Source: Coleofasciculus sp. FACHB-T130
GTDB lineage: Bacteria > Cyanobacteriota > Cyanobacteriia > Cyanobacteriales > FACHB-T130
Assembly: GCF_014695375.1 (NCBI RefSeq)
Contig: NZ_JACJOG010000049.1
Coordinates: 1 to 64,000, forward strand
DNA: 64,000 nt
Direction of reading: 5' to 3'
Part shown: one piece after another, positions 28,764-36,295 of the stretch
How the letters are laid out: every line of letters begins with the position of its first letter
Numbering within the stretch: the first letter of the stretch is position 1
The notes under the pieces: model-generated
Told to the model about the DNA's origin: nothing
Databases searched by the model: none
What the model saw: the letters and a program-made list of their open reading frames with translations, nothing else
Made by a program: the position numbers and the translations under genes

Positions 28764-28952
28764 TTGCGAACAAACCTTAGCACTCTCGGAGTCTGGGAAT
28801 ATTTGACTAAATTAGGACGATCTCATCTAGCAGGGGCGTACGTCCGTTTAATGTATCCCAGAGACTATCAGCCATACCACGGGAAAATCCTAGTCGCTTC
28901 ACTTAATTCCTTGATCGCTGAAAAATACATCCAATTAGATACAGCAAAATAA
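28764..28952 (+). CDS. Small hypothetical protein in the element
   Basis: A 62-residue open frame starting at TTG 28764 that I do not recognise. The sequence is plausible as protein (LGVWEYLTKLGRSHLAGAY, LIAEKYIQLDTAK), but its start lacks a clear ribosome site. It could be a fragment of a longer lost gene. Confidence 0.35.
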   Translation: MRTNLSTLGVWEYLTKLGRSHLAGAYVRLMYPRDYQPYHGKILVASLNSLIAEKYIQLDTAK

Positions 28953-29104
28953 TTGTAAACAAGTGTTAATTAAGTGAGCGTAATATCACTTACTCTTTCA
29001 CAATATGGAAGCCCATTAAAAGGGCAGTCACCCTGTCAGTTAAGTTTGCGAGACCCGTACTGGCAGAGTGACTTACGACTTACTCACACTCACTTTTAAC
29101 TAAT

Positions 29105-29161
29105 GCAATAGGTACTAGGGTAAAGCTTATTTCTAGATGGCTTTATTTTAGTACCTATTGC
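29105..29161. other. Long imperfect hairpin in the element
   Basis: GCAATAGGTACTA at 29105-29117 pairs perfectly with TAGTACCTATTGC at 29149-29161. Inside, TAAAGC and GCTTTA add further pairs. A T-rich stretch follows. It could be a terminator for a plus-strand transcript or a structured RNA. Confidence 0.55.
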
Positions 29162-29284
29162 GCTTTTGTTTTATACATCCACTCAAATGAGTTTAACTAC
29201 TGAGTTAATCTCAAGGTGACAAATGAATGCAAGTGAAACGAAAAATGAGTTATGGTGAAATAAACCATTTCTCAAAGTGTACTT

Positions 29285-29315
29285 AAAACCTCCCTGTTTG
29301 TATAAGGGAGGTTTT
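29285..29315. terminator. Terminator downstream of the SprT-like gene
   Basis: AAAACCTCCCT (29285-29295) pairs with AGGGAGGTTTT (29305-29315), with T or A tracts on both sides. It lies 50 bp past the stop of the minus-strand SprT-like gene and can work in both directions. Confidence 0.8.
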
Positions 29316-29364
29316 TATTTATTTAGCTAAGTGATTCAGAGGACTCCCCAGAGCATGATTTTTC

Positions 29365-29979
29365 TTAGTTAGTGGATGCTTCCATGAGGAGCTTGCAATC
29401 CCAACAAGCAATTCTTACATTTGGCTTAGCCCGTGCATTTAGGTCACACTTAGGGCAAGTATATTTAACCCTTTTACCACCTTTACTTCTCTCAGGTTCA
29501 TCCGATGGTTTAGCTTTCCAAGGGATAACGCTTTCTTTAGGGAGATTGTTGATCGTTTGCTCAAATTTACCGTTTTTAACAACTTCGTGATCTACATTCC
29601 ACTTGTCACCAGTATCTACAGGATTCAATCCGACTTCTCTCATTTTTGCCTTCCATTCTTCATTGCAATAACCCTGTCTAGCGGGTTTCTTTTTTCCAAA
29701 GTTGTACTGCCAAACATTCACCATCTGGCGACAGAGCGCTGCCAAAACATCTTCCACAGGACGTTCAAAGCTCACAGGACTTAACTGTATTCCACTCAGA
29801 GTTACTCCGTTCTTGTCCCACTTATCAGGTAGGAAACAACCGTACTCACCAGCTTTAGGTGAAAGAGTTAGTACACATTCCGGAAGCTCATTATTAAACA
29901 GTTCCCCATTGAAGTAGGTGTAAATGAAATCATAAGCATCAGTTTGCTCTCTAGTTGGAGTCTTCCCACTGTTAACCAT
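29365..29979 (-). CDS. SprT-like protein with degenerate metal-binding motif
   Basis: A 204-residue protein of the SprT-like family common on plasmids and phages. The N-terminal part matches well: DAYDFIYTYFNGELFNNELP, the YGCFLPDKW block, GKKKPARQGYCNEEWKAKM and MREVGLNPVDTG. The protease motif HEMVH should stand where the sequence has R84-Q85-M86-V87-N88, so both zinc histidines and the catalytic glutamate are lost. A zinc ribbon remains at the C terminus (YTCPKC and CWDC). It is unlikely to be an active protease; it may bind DNA or zinc. Two palindromes abut its start, suggesting tight regulation. The start is ATG 29979. Confidence 0.8.
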   Translation of the reverse strand: MVNSGKTPTREQTDAYDFIYTYFNGELFNNELPECVLTLSPKAGEYGCFLPDKWDKNGVTLSGIQLSPVSFERPVEDVLAALCRQMVNVWQYNFGKKKPARQGYCNEEWKAKMREVGLNPVDTGDKWNVDHEVVKNGKFEQTINNLPKESVIPWKAKPSDEPERSKGGKRVKYTCPKCDLNARAKPNVRIACWDCKLLMEASTN

Positions 29980-29987
29980 TTCTCAAA

Positions 29988-30023
29988 TTTGAGTGTACAT
30001 TCAAATTTGAGTGTACACTCAAA
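29988..30023. promoter_or_regulatory. Two abutting 18-bp palindromic operators before the SprT-like gene
   Basis: 30006-30023 is TTTGAGTGTACACTCAAA, a perfect dyad. 29988-30005 is TTTGAGTGTACATTCAAA, the same with one change. They lie end to end 9 bp from the start codon of the minus-strand gene, where a dimeric repressor would block transcription. No matching repressor gene is evident in the element. Confidence 0.75.
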
Positions 30024-30310
30024 TCAAATAACGCCCCTCAACAGCGAGTGCCAGACCCCTGAAACCGGGTATCTCAGAAACCACTCCAGAAGCCTTGTAT
30101 AGCCTTATACACGACTTCAAAACCCCAGAGGTTTTTGTGTATACAGCGTTATACTGCAAGACTTCCTTCATGAGGGACACACTCAACTTGTAGAGATACC
30201 CATTAAAGATACTTAGTCGGAAATGACACCAGTGGTTAGAGAGTGGGCACAATACCCGATGGCTCGCTCATCAGTGCTTAGTTGTTGTACTCAAAGTTGT
30301 GAGGTGGATT

Positions 30311-30382
30311 AGCGATATGTGTATTTTTTGGTATGAGTTAAACTCTGGAGTTTAACTTTTTCTGGAAAATAGACATATCGCT
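30311..30382. repeat. Nested palindrome with AGTTWAACT core
   Basis: AGCGATATGT (30311-30320) pairs with ACATATCGCT (30373-30382). Inside, AGTTAAACTC and GAGTTTAACT (30336-30357) form a perfect 10-bp stem. This double dyad could be a recombination or origin structure. Confidence 0.7.
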
Positions 30383-30415
30383 ATGACGGTTGAGTAGTTA
30401 TGACAGATATAAAAA

Positions 30416-30437
30416 ACCCTCCCAAACTAGGGAGGGT
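30416..30437 (-). terminator. Intrinsic terminator of the integrase gene
   Basis: Read on the minus strand, ACCCTCCC pairs with GGGAGGGT, followed by TTTTTT. It lies 30 bp past the integrase stop at 30467. Confidence 0.88.
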
Positions 30438-30466
30438 AATTATTACTGAGTTGTAGGTTCTAGTTG

Positions 30467-31885
30467 CTACTTACCTGCTAATTCTCTTGTTAGCCTTAAC
30501 TCTGTCTTCAGTGATTCAATCTCAGCCCTTAAAGCTTCGTTCTCTGCCTTCAAGCGTTCTACTTCACTCAGTTCCTTTTGCTGTCCTTTATTACGCTCAT
30601 GAGCCTGTCTCATGACCTGTGTACGAGTGTCAAGGCTCATGTATTTCTGATAGGTGTCAGTATGCATCTGTACTGAATGCCCCATGTTATTAGCCATCTC
30701 CTTAATAGGGATACCTAATACATGACCCCTGATTGCGTAAGCATGGCGTAATGTGTGAGGAGTGAAGGGGATTTTACGGTCTTTGAATCTGCGACAAACA
30801 GCAGTGCTTTTGTCTTCCAAATTACTTGAAAATTGAGGCATCTTGACATCTTTGAGATTAAACTTCTCTACCCATTCAGGATGCAATGGAAACACTACAC
30901 GTTCACCAGTCTTTAACCCCTCGGTAAGCGATTCATCCAAAGTAATCACGTTGTCAGTGTTAGCGGGGTCTAAGAACTTAGGAATATCAATTGCCCATAC
31001 TTCGTGAATCCTTAAACCATAGGTAGCGAGTATTCCATAGAGCCATTGATATTCCTCCCACTGAAAATTAGGTCGGTATTTCGATGGTTGGAATGTTAAT
31101 CGGTATTGCTCAATCTTTTCATCAGTTGGGATGGTTTTTTCTTTAGGTTTATAACCATTCTTTAAACCTTTGAATTCAAACTTAAAACTAATGATGTTGC
31201 AGAAAACAGATAATGCCTTTACAAGGTTTACTCGTTTGCTACTTTCAGCTTTTGTAGATTGAACGGCTTGCATGATTAACTCACTTGATAATGGCTTGTC
31301 AGTTGGTAAAGCTTGAAGCTGTTCTAGCCATTTTTTGAGAGTAGCTTCACTCTGTCTGCCGCGCTTCTTAGTATGGAAGTATTTAACCTTAAACTCCTCA
31401 ATTAATTCACCAATAGTCTTAGGTGTTTCAGTTGTTATTGATTCTGATTTTTTCGCTATCTCAGAATCAAACCACTGCCAGGTAAATGTTTTGTGTAGTA
31501 AGTGATGTCCAATCTGCCTAGCGTAGCTATCAGCTAGAGTTAACCCATCAGCAGACCACGGACAGTTAGCGCCTAATTTGTATTGCTTGCTTGACCTTCC
31601 TGCAACGGTAGGTTTATCACCATCTCGCAAAGGTGCTGAGAACTGTAGAGCGATGGTGTTACCTACTCTGACTAACTGAACCTTCACACCATCGGCTTTG
31701 AGGTTGGTGTTAATGGTCTGAAGTCTTTCTAGCAACTTCTTTTCTAGGTGTTCCGTGCGAAGCGCTTCCTTTTTTTTCTGTGCTGGATAACCGAGGTCTT
31801 TTCTCAGGCTATCGGGAATCGTCAGATCATCCATTAGTTCATCTGTACTAACGCTGGATTCCTTATGCAGTTTGGTCTTTGGCAT
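30467..31885 (-). CDS. Tyrosine site-specific recombinase (integrase)
   Basis: A 472-residue phage-type integrase. The catalytic set is complete: Arg292 in ATYGLRIHEVW, His377 and Arg380 in PHTLRHAYA, His403 in NMGHSVQMH and Tyr412 in TDTYQKYM. The N-terminal half (about 1-240) carries DNA-binding and core-binding regions, and residues about 430-472 are a leucine-zipper-like coiled coil. The size and the C-terminal coil resemble cyanobacterial elements that excise from within genes (XisA/XisC type), from general knowledge. It lies near the right junction with phoD, reads leftward and has its own terminator. Likely function: insertion and excision of the 3.8-kb element. Confidence 0.92.
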   Translation of the reverse strand: MPKTKLHKESSVSTDELMDDLTIPDSLRKDLGYPAQKKKEALRTEHLEKKLLERLQTINTNLKADGVKVQLVRVGNTIALQFSAPLRDGDKPTVAGRSSKQYKLGANCPWSADGLTLADSYARQIGHHLLHKTFTWQWFDSEIAKKSESITTETPKTIGELIEEFKVKYFHTKKRGRQSEATLKKWLEQLQALPTDKPLSSELIMQAVQSTKAESSKRVNLVKALSVFCNIISFKFEFKGLKNGYKPKEKTIPTDEKIEQYRLTFQPSKYRPNFQWEEYQWLYGILATYGLRIHEVWAIDIPKFLDPANTDNVITLDESLTEGLKTGERVVFPLHPEWVEKFNLKDVKMPQFSSNLEDKSTAVCRRFKDRKIPFTPHTLRHAYAIRGHVLGIPIKEMANNMGHSVQMHTDTYQKYMSLDTRTQVMRQAHERNKGQQKELSEVERLKAENEALRAEIESLKTELRLTRELAGK

Positions 31886-32021
31886 TTCTTACTTATTGCT
31901 TAATTTAGCTTGAGGCTGTGGTGCTTTTAGGTGCTGTGGCGATCCGCTTGTCTGCCCTATCCCTTGGTACATCCACTCTTCAAAGTTAAACTTCAGAAGT
32001 GGGAATGTCAACCAATGACCT

Positions 32022-32095
32022 ACTGAGTCACCTTCTAAGATTTAGCGGATATCAACATCTACAGCGCCCCCGCACAAGGCAGTTTCCGCACTACA
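32022..32095 (+). pseudogene. phoD: 3' fragment of the interrupted phoD
   Basis: In the frame from 32027 (GTC ACC TTC) the codons read V-T-F, a TAA at 32036-32038, then DLADINIYSAPAQGSFRTT. This is the expected continuation of the PhoD N-terminal domain after FYR. After 32095 the similarity ends, and the remaining two thirds of the gene are missing. So phoD is decayed beyond repair by excision alone. Confidence 0.82.
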
Positions 32096-32203
32096 AAGGT
32101 CGTATATCCGCTCTATATTTTCTCTTCCAGACTGCTCCTGGAACAGAGAATAAGTCGATCAGTCCGCAAGTACGCCGCTACGCTAACAGTATCTAGCACT
32201 TTT

Positions 32204-32310
32204 AGGACTTACGCAAAAACTCTCTCAAACTCTTATTCCTTCGTGCCTAAGCGCTAACGCGCAGGCTCCGCAAACGCGGTTCATTTTTCCGTTACTCGTG
32301 CGTAAGTCCT
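32204..32310. mobile_element. 107-bp MITE with 12-bp inverted ends
   Basis: AGGACTTACGCA (32204-32215) and TGCGTAAGTCCT (32299-32310) are perfect inverted repeats around 83 bp that encode nothing. Ends of this sequence are familiar from cyanobacterial miniature elements. It sits between the phoD remnant and the RNase III gene. Confidence 0.8.
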
Positions 32311-32316
32311 GACTTT

Positions 32317-33258
32317 TTAAGAAACTTCCCGCTCCATCAGCTGATTAAAGCGTTCTACGCCTTCTTTGTATCGCTGACCTTCATATCCCATGACTTTCTT
32401 GATAATCCACTCCTTGTGTTTTCCGTCTTCCAGAAGTAACGGGATTGCCAGAGTAAAAACTTCATCTTCTTGGATAAAGCGCTTAAACCAATTACACGTA
32501 TCAGAGAAGCTACGTTCATGGTAATTGTAGACTTCCCCTAATATTGCCTTGAACGATAAACTGCCAATTTTTTCCGACTCTCGCCCTAGTAAAATTGAGT
32601 CTTCCGACCTCAGATGAGACTTCAATTGAGCTAACTTGTGAGAGTTGATCAGCTGCTTTCGCAAAGTGGAGAGAATGCCTGTACGAATGTGGGGAAATTT
32701 GCGATACAGGTAATCGGAGACAGCAGCATTGATGATCCCGTCGCCCAAAAATTCTAACTGTTTATTCGGCTGCTTACGCTCCTTCAAGTTTTGAAGATGA
32801 TGCTCCAGAACCGGAGCGATTAAGTGCTTGACGATCCATTTCTGCGTCTGCGAGAAACGACGATCGAGGTACATTGCACCTAATAACGCTTCACATGCAT
32901 CTTTAAAGGGGTTATTCACCTTCTGGCGCAGCAGGTTCCAGTCTTCACCCGAACCCAGCAACAGGTCTTCTCCTAACCCTAATTGGAACCAAAGCTTGGT
33001 CAGCCTTTCTCCCTCAACGAGCTTGTCTTGCAAAACTGAGAATTTGCTGACCTCTAGATAGGGGCAGCGTTCGTAAAGGTAATCAGCAACCACGAAGTTG
33101 AGAATCGCCTTGCCGAGGAATTCTAACCGCTGATTGTCTTGCCCAGATTCGCCGATTTGGGTGGCAAAGGAGGTGTGGGTTAGGGCGAGGCGGAGTAGGT
33201 TCTTGTCTTTGAAACGGAGGCCAATTTTATTTTCGACCGTTTCTGGGTTCCATGCCAT
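32317..33258 (-). CDS. Tandem-domain RNase III-like protein without dsRNA-binding domain
   Basis: A 313-residue protein with two RNase III folds. Domain 1 (about 8-150) reads LTHTSF, NQRLEFLGK and FKDACEALLGAMYLD. Domain 2 (about 160-255) reads NKQLEFLGDGIINAAVSDYL and SFKAILGEVYN. Aligned by eye to canonical enzymes (E41, D45, D114, E117 in E. coli), domain 1 has Glu46, Asp120 and Glu123 but Lys50 instead of the second acid. Domain 2 has Glu169 and Asp173 but Leu234 and Lys237 at the other two positions. Neither site is complete. No dsRBD follows; the last 60 residues are charged. It could pair intramolecularly like Dicer domains. Confidence 0.85.
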   Translation of the reverse strand: MAWNPETVENKIGLRFKDKNLLRLALTHTSFATQIGESGQDNQRLEFLGKAILNFVVADYLYERCPYLEVSKFSVLQDKLVEGERLTKLWFQLGLGEDLLLGSGEDWNLLRQKVNNPFKDACEALLGAMYLDRRFSQTQKWIVKHLIAPVLEHHLQNLKERKQPNKQLEFLGDGIINAAVSDYLYRKFPHIRTGILSTLRKQLINSHKLAQLKSHLRSEDSILLGRESEKIGSLSFKAILGEVYNYHERSFSDTCNWFKRFIQEDEVFTLAIPLLLEDGKHKEWIIKKVMGYEGQRYKEGVERFNQLMEREVS

Positions 33259-33396
33259 CTTCTTTTTCCTCTATGAAATGCCTAATTAACGAAGGCAAAA
33301 GGAAAAAGAAATTTTAGATTTGAGATTGAAAAAATCAATGGGCAATCTTAAAATTTACAACGATTTTTTCTTTTTCCTTTTGCCTTTTACTTGCCT

Positions 33397-34941
33397 TTAT
33401 CTCGGACGCCCTAAGGTGGTGATGTACACAACCGCTTCATCAGCAGGGATACCCAAGACTTCATTCACCTGGTTATCAAAGAAGCCGCCGATGCCGCTGA
33501 CGCCTAGACCAAGGTAAATGGCGGCTAAATTCAGCCGTTGCCCTAAATGACCGGCATCCATGTGTAAATAACGATAAACGCGATCGCCATACTGCGCCAC
33601 AGCTGTTTTCAAATCTGCTGTGTGGAATAGCACCGCTCCCGCATCTCTACCCAAATCTTGCCCCAGGCACAGATAGTGCAATTCCTGGCGGAAATTTTTA
33701 AAGCGGATTTGCCGCAATTCCTGAGCTTTCGGTGCGTAATAGTAGCAGCCTTCCTCCAGTCCTTCTACCCCAGACACGGCGATAAAGGTTTCGATTAAAT
33801 TTAAATCAAAATAGTCTGGAGAGCTATCTAAACCTTGGTCGATGTAGTGCTGGGGTTGGTAGGTGAAATCTAATAAAGCTTTCAGTTCCTCTAGAGTTAG
33901 ATCTTCACCCGTGTAGGCACGAGTCGAGCGCCGCTTGAGAATGGTTGTTTCCAAGTCGTGCAAATTTGCTGCCCAATCAATTGGCGTCGTGACGGTTGAA
34001 ACCTTGAGACAGAAGGGAAAGTTGTATTTATCATCGGGAGTTGGCGGTGGCAGGACATCTTGTGAGATGGGCGTTTTGCCCGTTATCTGCTGGGTTTCCT
34101 CAATCTGCGTTGCTTGGTGGCAGTAGCCGAGCAATTCACCATCGGGGATATTAGGATAGTCCGTTTGGGTGACAGAGGGCAATGCAGTCGGACTGAGGGG
34201 CAAGTTTTGTTTCACATCCAGCAAGTCTGCCAGAGCGATCGCGCAAATTGCTCCTTCCTCCTTTGGATCGAGGTAAAGTAACTCATTCACTGCCCGATCC
34301 GCAAACCCCCCAATTAAGTGAGGGCGGTAGTCATTCAGGGCACTCGCCAGCTCAATATTGCCCAGCAGATGCCCCGTATCCAAAAAAATCCGCCGATAAG
34401 CTCGGTCTTGATAGCGCCAAGCAGAACGGTAGAAGACGGCTGTGGTGACGAGGCACAATTGGGTACTATCTAACACCGGATGCCAAAAACAAGCTGTTTG
34501 CAGCGCTTTCCAGGCATCACTTTCCCAAAAATGAATTAAAGAATGGCTCTGAGGCTGATAGTTATAGAGTCCGGGTGGTAAAAGCGGCGTCCCACGGGAA
34601 ATTAAATAAATCTCCGCTGGGTACAACCCCCCGGCGGAGGGGGCTGCCCGCAGATACATCGGATTTCCCATTGTCATTACTTTAGCCGTCAAGCCATAGC
34701 TGCAAAACAGCAGCCGCGACAGGCGACGCCATGCTTGGGTTTTTTCGCCCTCATCTACTAACGCCTCTGGTATTTCTGTTAAATAGGGCTTCAGGTCATA
34801 GGTTGAGCCAATTTTGTAGTCTTTAAAAGGCACTGGTTGACGCTCCCAGTCCAGCCCCTGGCTCTTAGAGGCGAGCGTCTGGGGATCGTATTTAGTCCGC
34901 TCGTGATAGTGCTGAGCAATTGATACTCGCAATTCTGGCAT
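33397..34941 (-). CDS. SagB/ThcOx family oxidoreductase with two nitroreductase-like domains
   Basis: A protein of about 514 residues. The N-terminal half (AQHYHERTKYDP, then PSAGGLYPAEIYLISRG) and the C-terminal half (RRSTRAYTGEDLTLEELKALL, LGQRLNLAAIYLGLGVSGIG) are both FMN nitroreductase folds, with the RxS and GG-LYP contacts. In other organisms SagB-type enzymes oxidise azolines in peptide natural products; in cyanobacteria the substrate is unknown and no precursor or cyclodehydratase lies nearby. The start was set at ATG 34941 (MPELRVSIAQ); the frame extends to 34977. Confidence 0.88.
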   Translation of the reverse strand: MPELRVSIAQHYHERTKYDPQTLASKSQGLDWERQPVPFKDYKIGSTYDLKPYLTEIPEALVDEGEKTQAWRRLSRLLFCSYGLTAKVMTMGNPMYLRAAPSAGGLYPAEIYLISRGTPLLPPGLYNYQPQSHSLIHFWESDAWKALQTACFWHPVLDSTQLCLVTTAVFYRSAWRYQDRAYRRIFLDTGHLLGNIELASALNDYRPHLIGGFADRAVNELLYLDPKEEGAICAIALADLLDVKQNLPLSPTALPSVTQTDYPNIPDGELLGYCHQATQIEETQQITGKTPISQDVLPPPTPDDKYNFPFCLKVSTVTTPIDWAANLHDLETTILKRRSTRAYTGEDLTLEELKALLDFTYQPQHYIDQGLDSSPDYFDLNLIETFIAVSGVEGLEEGCYYYAPKAQELRQIRFKNFRQELHYLCLGQDLGRDAGAVLFHTADLKTAVAQYGDRVYRYLHMDAGHLGQRLNLAAIYLGLGVSGIGGFFDNQVNEVLGIPADEAVVYITTLGRPR

Positions 34942-35119
34942 ACAGCTGTCTAGCAACGCTTCCGCTTCGCCTTCCATCTTGCCATTCCCAGCAGCAAACG
35001 TGTCGTGCTGTTAGGTACAAATAAATCTGTGTCGTTCTGGATTCATCCTGTTTTAACGGTCTTTCGGGGCGAATAGCAGTTTCCCCAATTCTTAAAATTA
35101 AGATTGACAAACCCGCAGA

Positions 35120-36067
35120 TTAACCGGCGTGCGGGGGTTCGGACGGTTGAGGGGCTGATTGCGATCGCTGCTGCTTCAAGCGGTGATAGCCAACGGGAAC
35201 CGCCACTAATACAAGTAAAAACGGGCTGAAAACTGCTAACCAAATCGCTAACCGGATCAAGCTGGTGGTGAGTTCGCCTAAGGAGTGGGTTGCTTGGTTC
35301 CAGGTTTCCCGAACATCTGAACCCAAAGGTCGCGCTGGGGGGATACCTGCGATCGCTTCTTCCAAAGTTAGGGTAATGGTAGAGTAGGCGACTCGGCTGC
35401 GTAAGCTTTTTAGTTGTGCATCCAGTTGTTCGATATTTTGCCGTACGTTGCTGAGTTCGTTGGCAACTTTCAGGACATCCCCCACAGAGCCGGAGCGTTC
35501 CATAATTTTGAGTAAGGTGCTTTCCTGTTTCCGCAGGTTCCGCAGTCGGGCTTCGTTATCCACGAGTTGATCGGTAACATCTTCAGCGGTGAGGGTGCGG
35601 CGCTGTACGGTTCCCAGTTTTGCTAAGAAATCGAGACTGGTTTCGAGCTGCTCTTGAGGAACCCGAATTTGCATGGATGCAGTGTGACGGGCGTTTTCGT
35701 CTTTGGGTTTTTGATCTTGGAATCCTAGCCAGTCGCCCTGCTGTTGTTTAACAATTTTTGAGGCGATTTCAATACTTTTTTCGATGGAGTTGACACTCAC
35801 GGATAGTTCGGCGTTTTTGATCAATTGGGGGCGATGTCTCGGCACCTGAGCCTTCGCCCCAGCAGGGCTTGCTATGTCTTGGGAGCGAACGGCTCCGGCT
35901 TCGGCTGCTGAATTTGCCATTGGCTCTGAATTTGGGGCGGTAGGCGCGAGTTGCGCCAGTTGTGTCTTTTGTTCAAAAGAAGAGGCACAACTGGTTAAAA
36001 CGATGCCTCCCAGCAAGGCGCTTAAGAATAAAGAAGGTTTTAGCTTTGGATGAAGTGAGCCGTTCAT
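35120..36067 (-). CDS. DUF4349 domain lipoprotein
   Basis: A 315-residue lipoprotein. The signal peptide has a lipobox LTSC (Cys about 27). DUF4349 covers about residues 80-295: KNAELSVSV, then a coiled coil (QLVDNEARLRNLRKQEST to LDAQLKSLRSRVAYSTITL). A C-terminal membrane segment (IRLAIWLAVFSPFLLVLVAV) and a basic tail follow. The protein is thus held to the membrane at both ends with the coiled coil outside. Function unknown. It diverges from the DUF3891 gene. Confidence 0.88.
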   Translation of the reverse strand: MNGSLHPKLKPSLFLSALLGGIVLTSCASSFEQKTQLAQLAPTAPNSEPMANSAAEAGAVRSQDIASPAGAKAQVPRHRPQLIKNAELSVSVNSIEKSIEIASKIVKQQQGDWLGFQDQKPKDENARHTASMQIRVPQEQLETSLDFLAKLGTVQRRTLTAEDVTDQLVDNEARLRNLRKQESTLLKIMERSGSVGDVLKVANELSNVRQNIEQLDAQLKSLRSRVAYSTITLTLEEAIAGIPPARPLGSDVRETWNQATHSLGELTTSLIRLAIWLAVFSPFLLVLVAVPVGYHRLKQQRSQSAPQPSEPPHAG

Positions 36068-36295
36068 TGCATAACCCCCAATTTAGTTATTGCCAGTATG
36101 CCTTACTGAAAAAAGGGGCACGCTGATTGTTGCGGTTTATGCAACACAGGGTGTTGCGGTGATAGGAAAGGGCGACGATACTTTCTCTAATCCGATGAGC
36201 GCGATCGCATCTAACGGCTTCCCTAAGCTAGATACGTGCTTTGTTAATTTACTTCACACTAGATCGAGAATTCGAGGAAAAAAGGACAGTTTTTC

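Larger units (their letters stand above)
30024..30466. other. Gene-free segment between operator and integrase
   Basis: The 443 bp include a nested dyad at 30311-30382 and the integrase terminator at 30416-30437. An open frame at 30019-30252 exists, but nothing in it resembles a protein. Confidence 0.5.
28213..32025. mobile_element. 3.8-kb integrative element interrupting phoD
   Basis: The segment separates the two phoD pieces. It carries a tyrosine recombinase near its right end, a SprT-like gene, a small hypothetical gene, two terminators and many dyads. The ends are CTATCG (28207-28212) and CTACTG (32020-32025); these six-base stretches agree at four positions. Joining left and right within them restores the phoD frame (Y-R-V-T-F), apart from a TAA that replaces the next glutamine codon. 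Base composition and HIP1 density also differ: the interior has almost no GCGATCGC sites while flanking genes have many. Confidence 0.8.

Noticed and set aside
30019-30252. Minus-strand open frame of 77 codons in the element
   Set aside because: Its sequence overlaps the operator palindromes and the dyad-rich segment and shows no protein-like pattern; likely chance.
28213-32025. Treating the element as a functional developmental excision element
   Set aside because: The right phoD piece contains TAA and lacks the remaining two thirds of the gene, so excision could not restore an enzyme.
31999-32196. Plus-strand open frame across the right junction
   Set aside because: The phoD continuation is in a different frame over the same bases; this frame resembles nothing.
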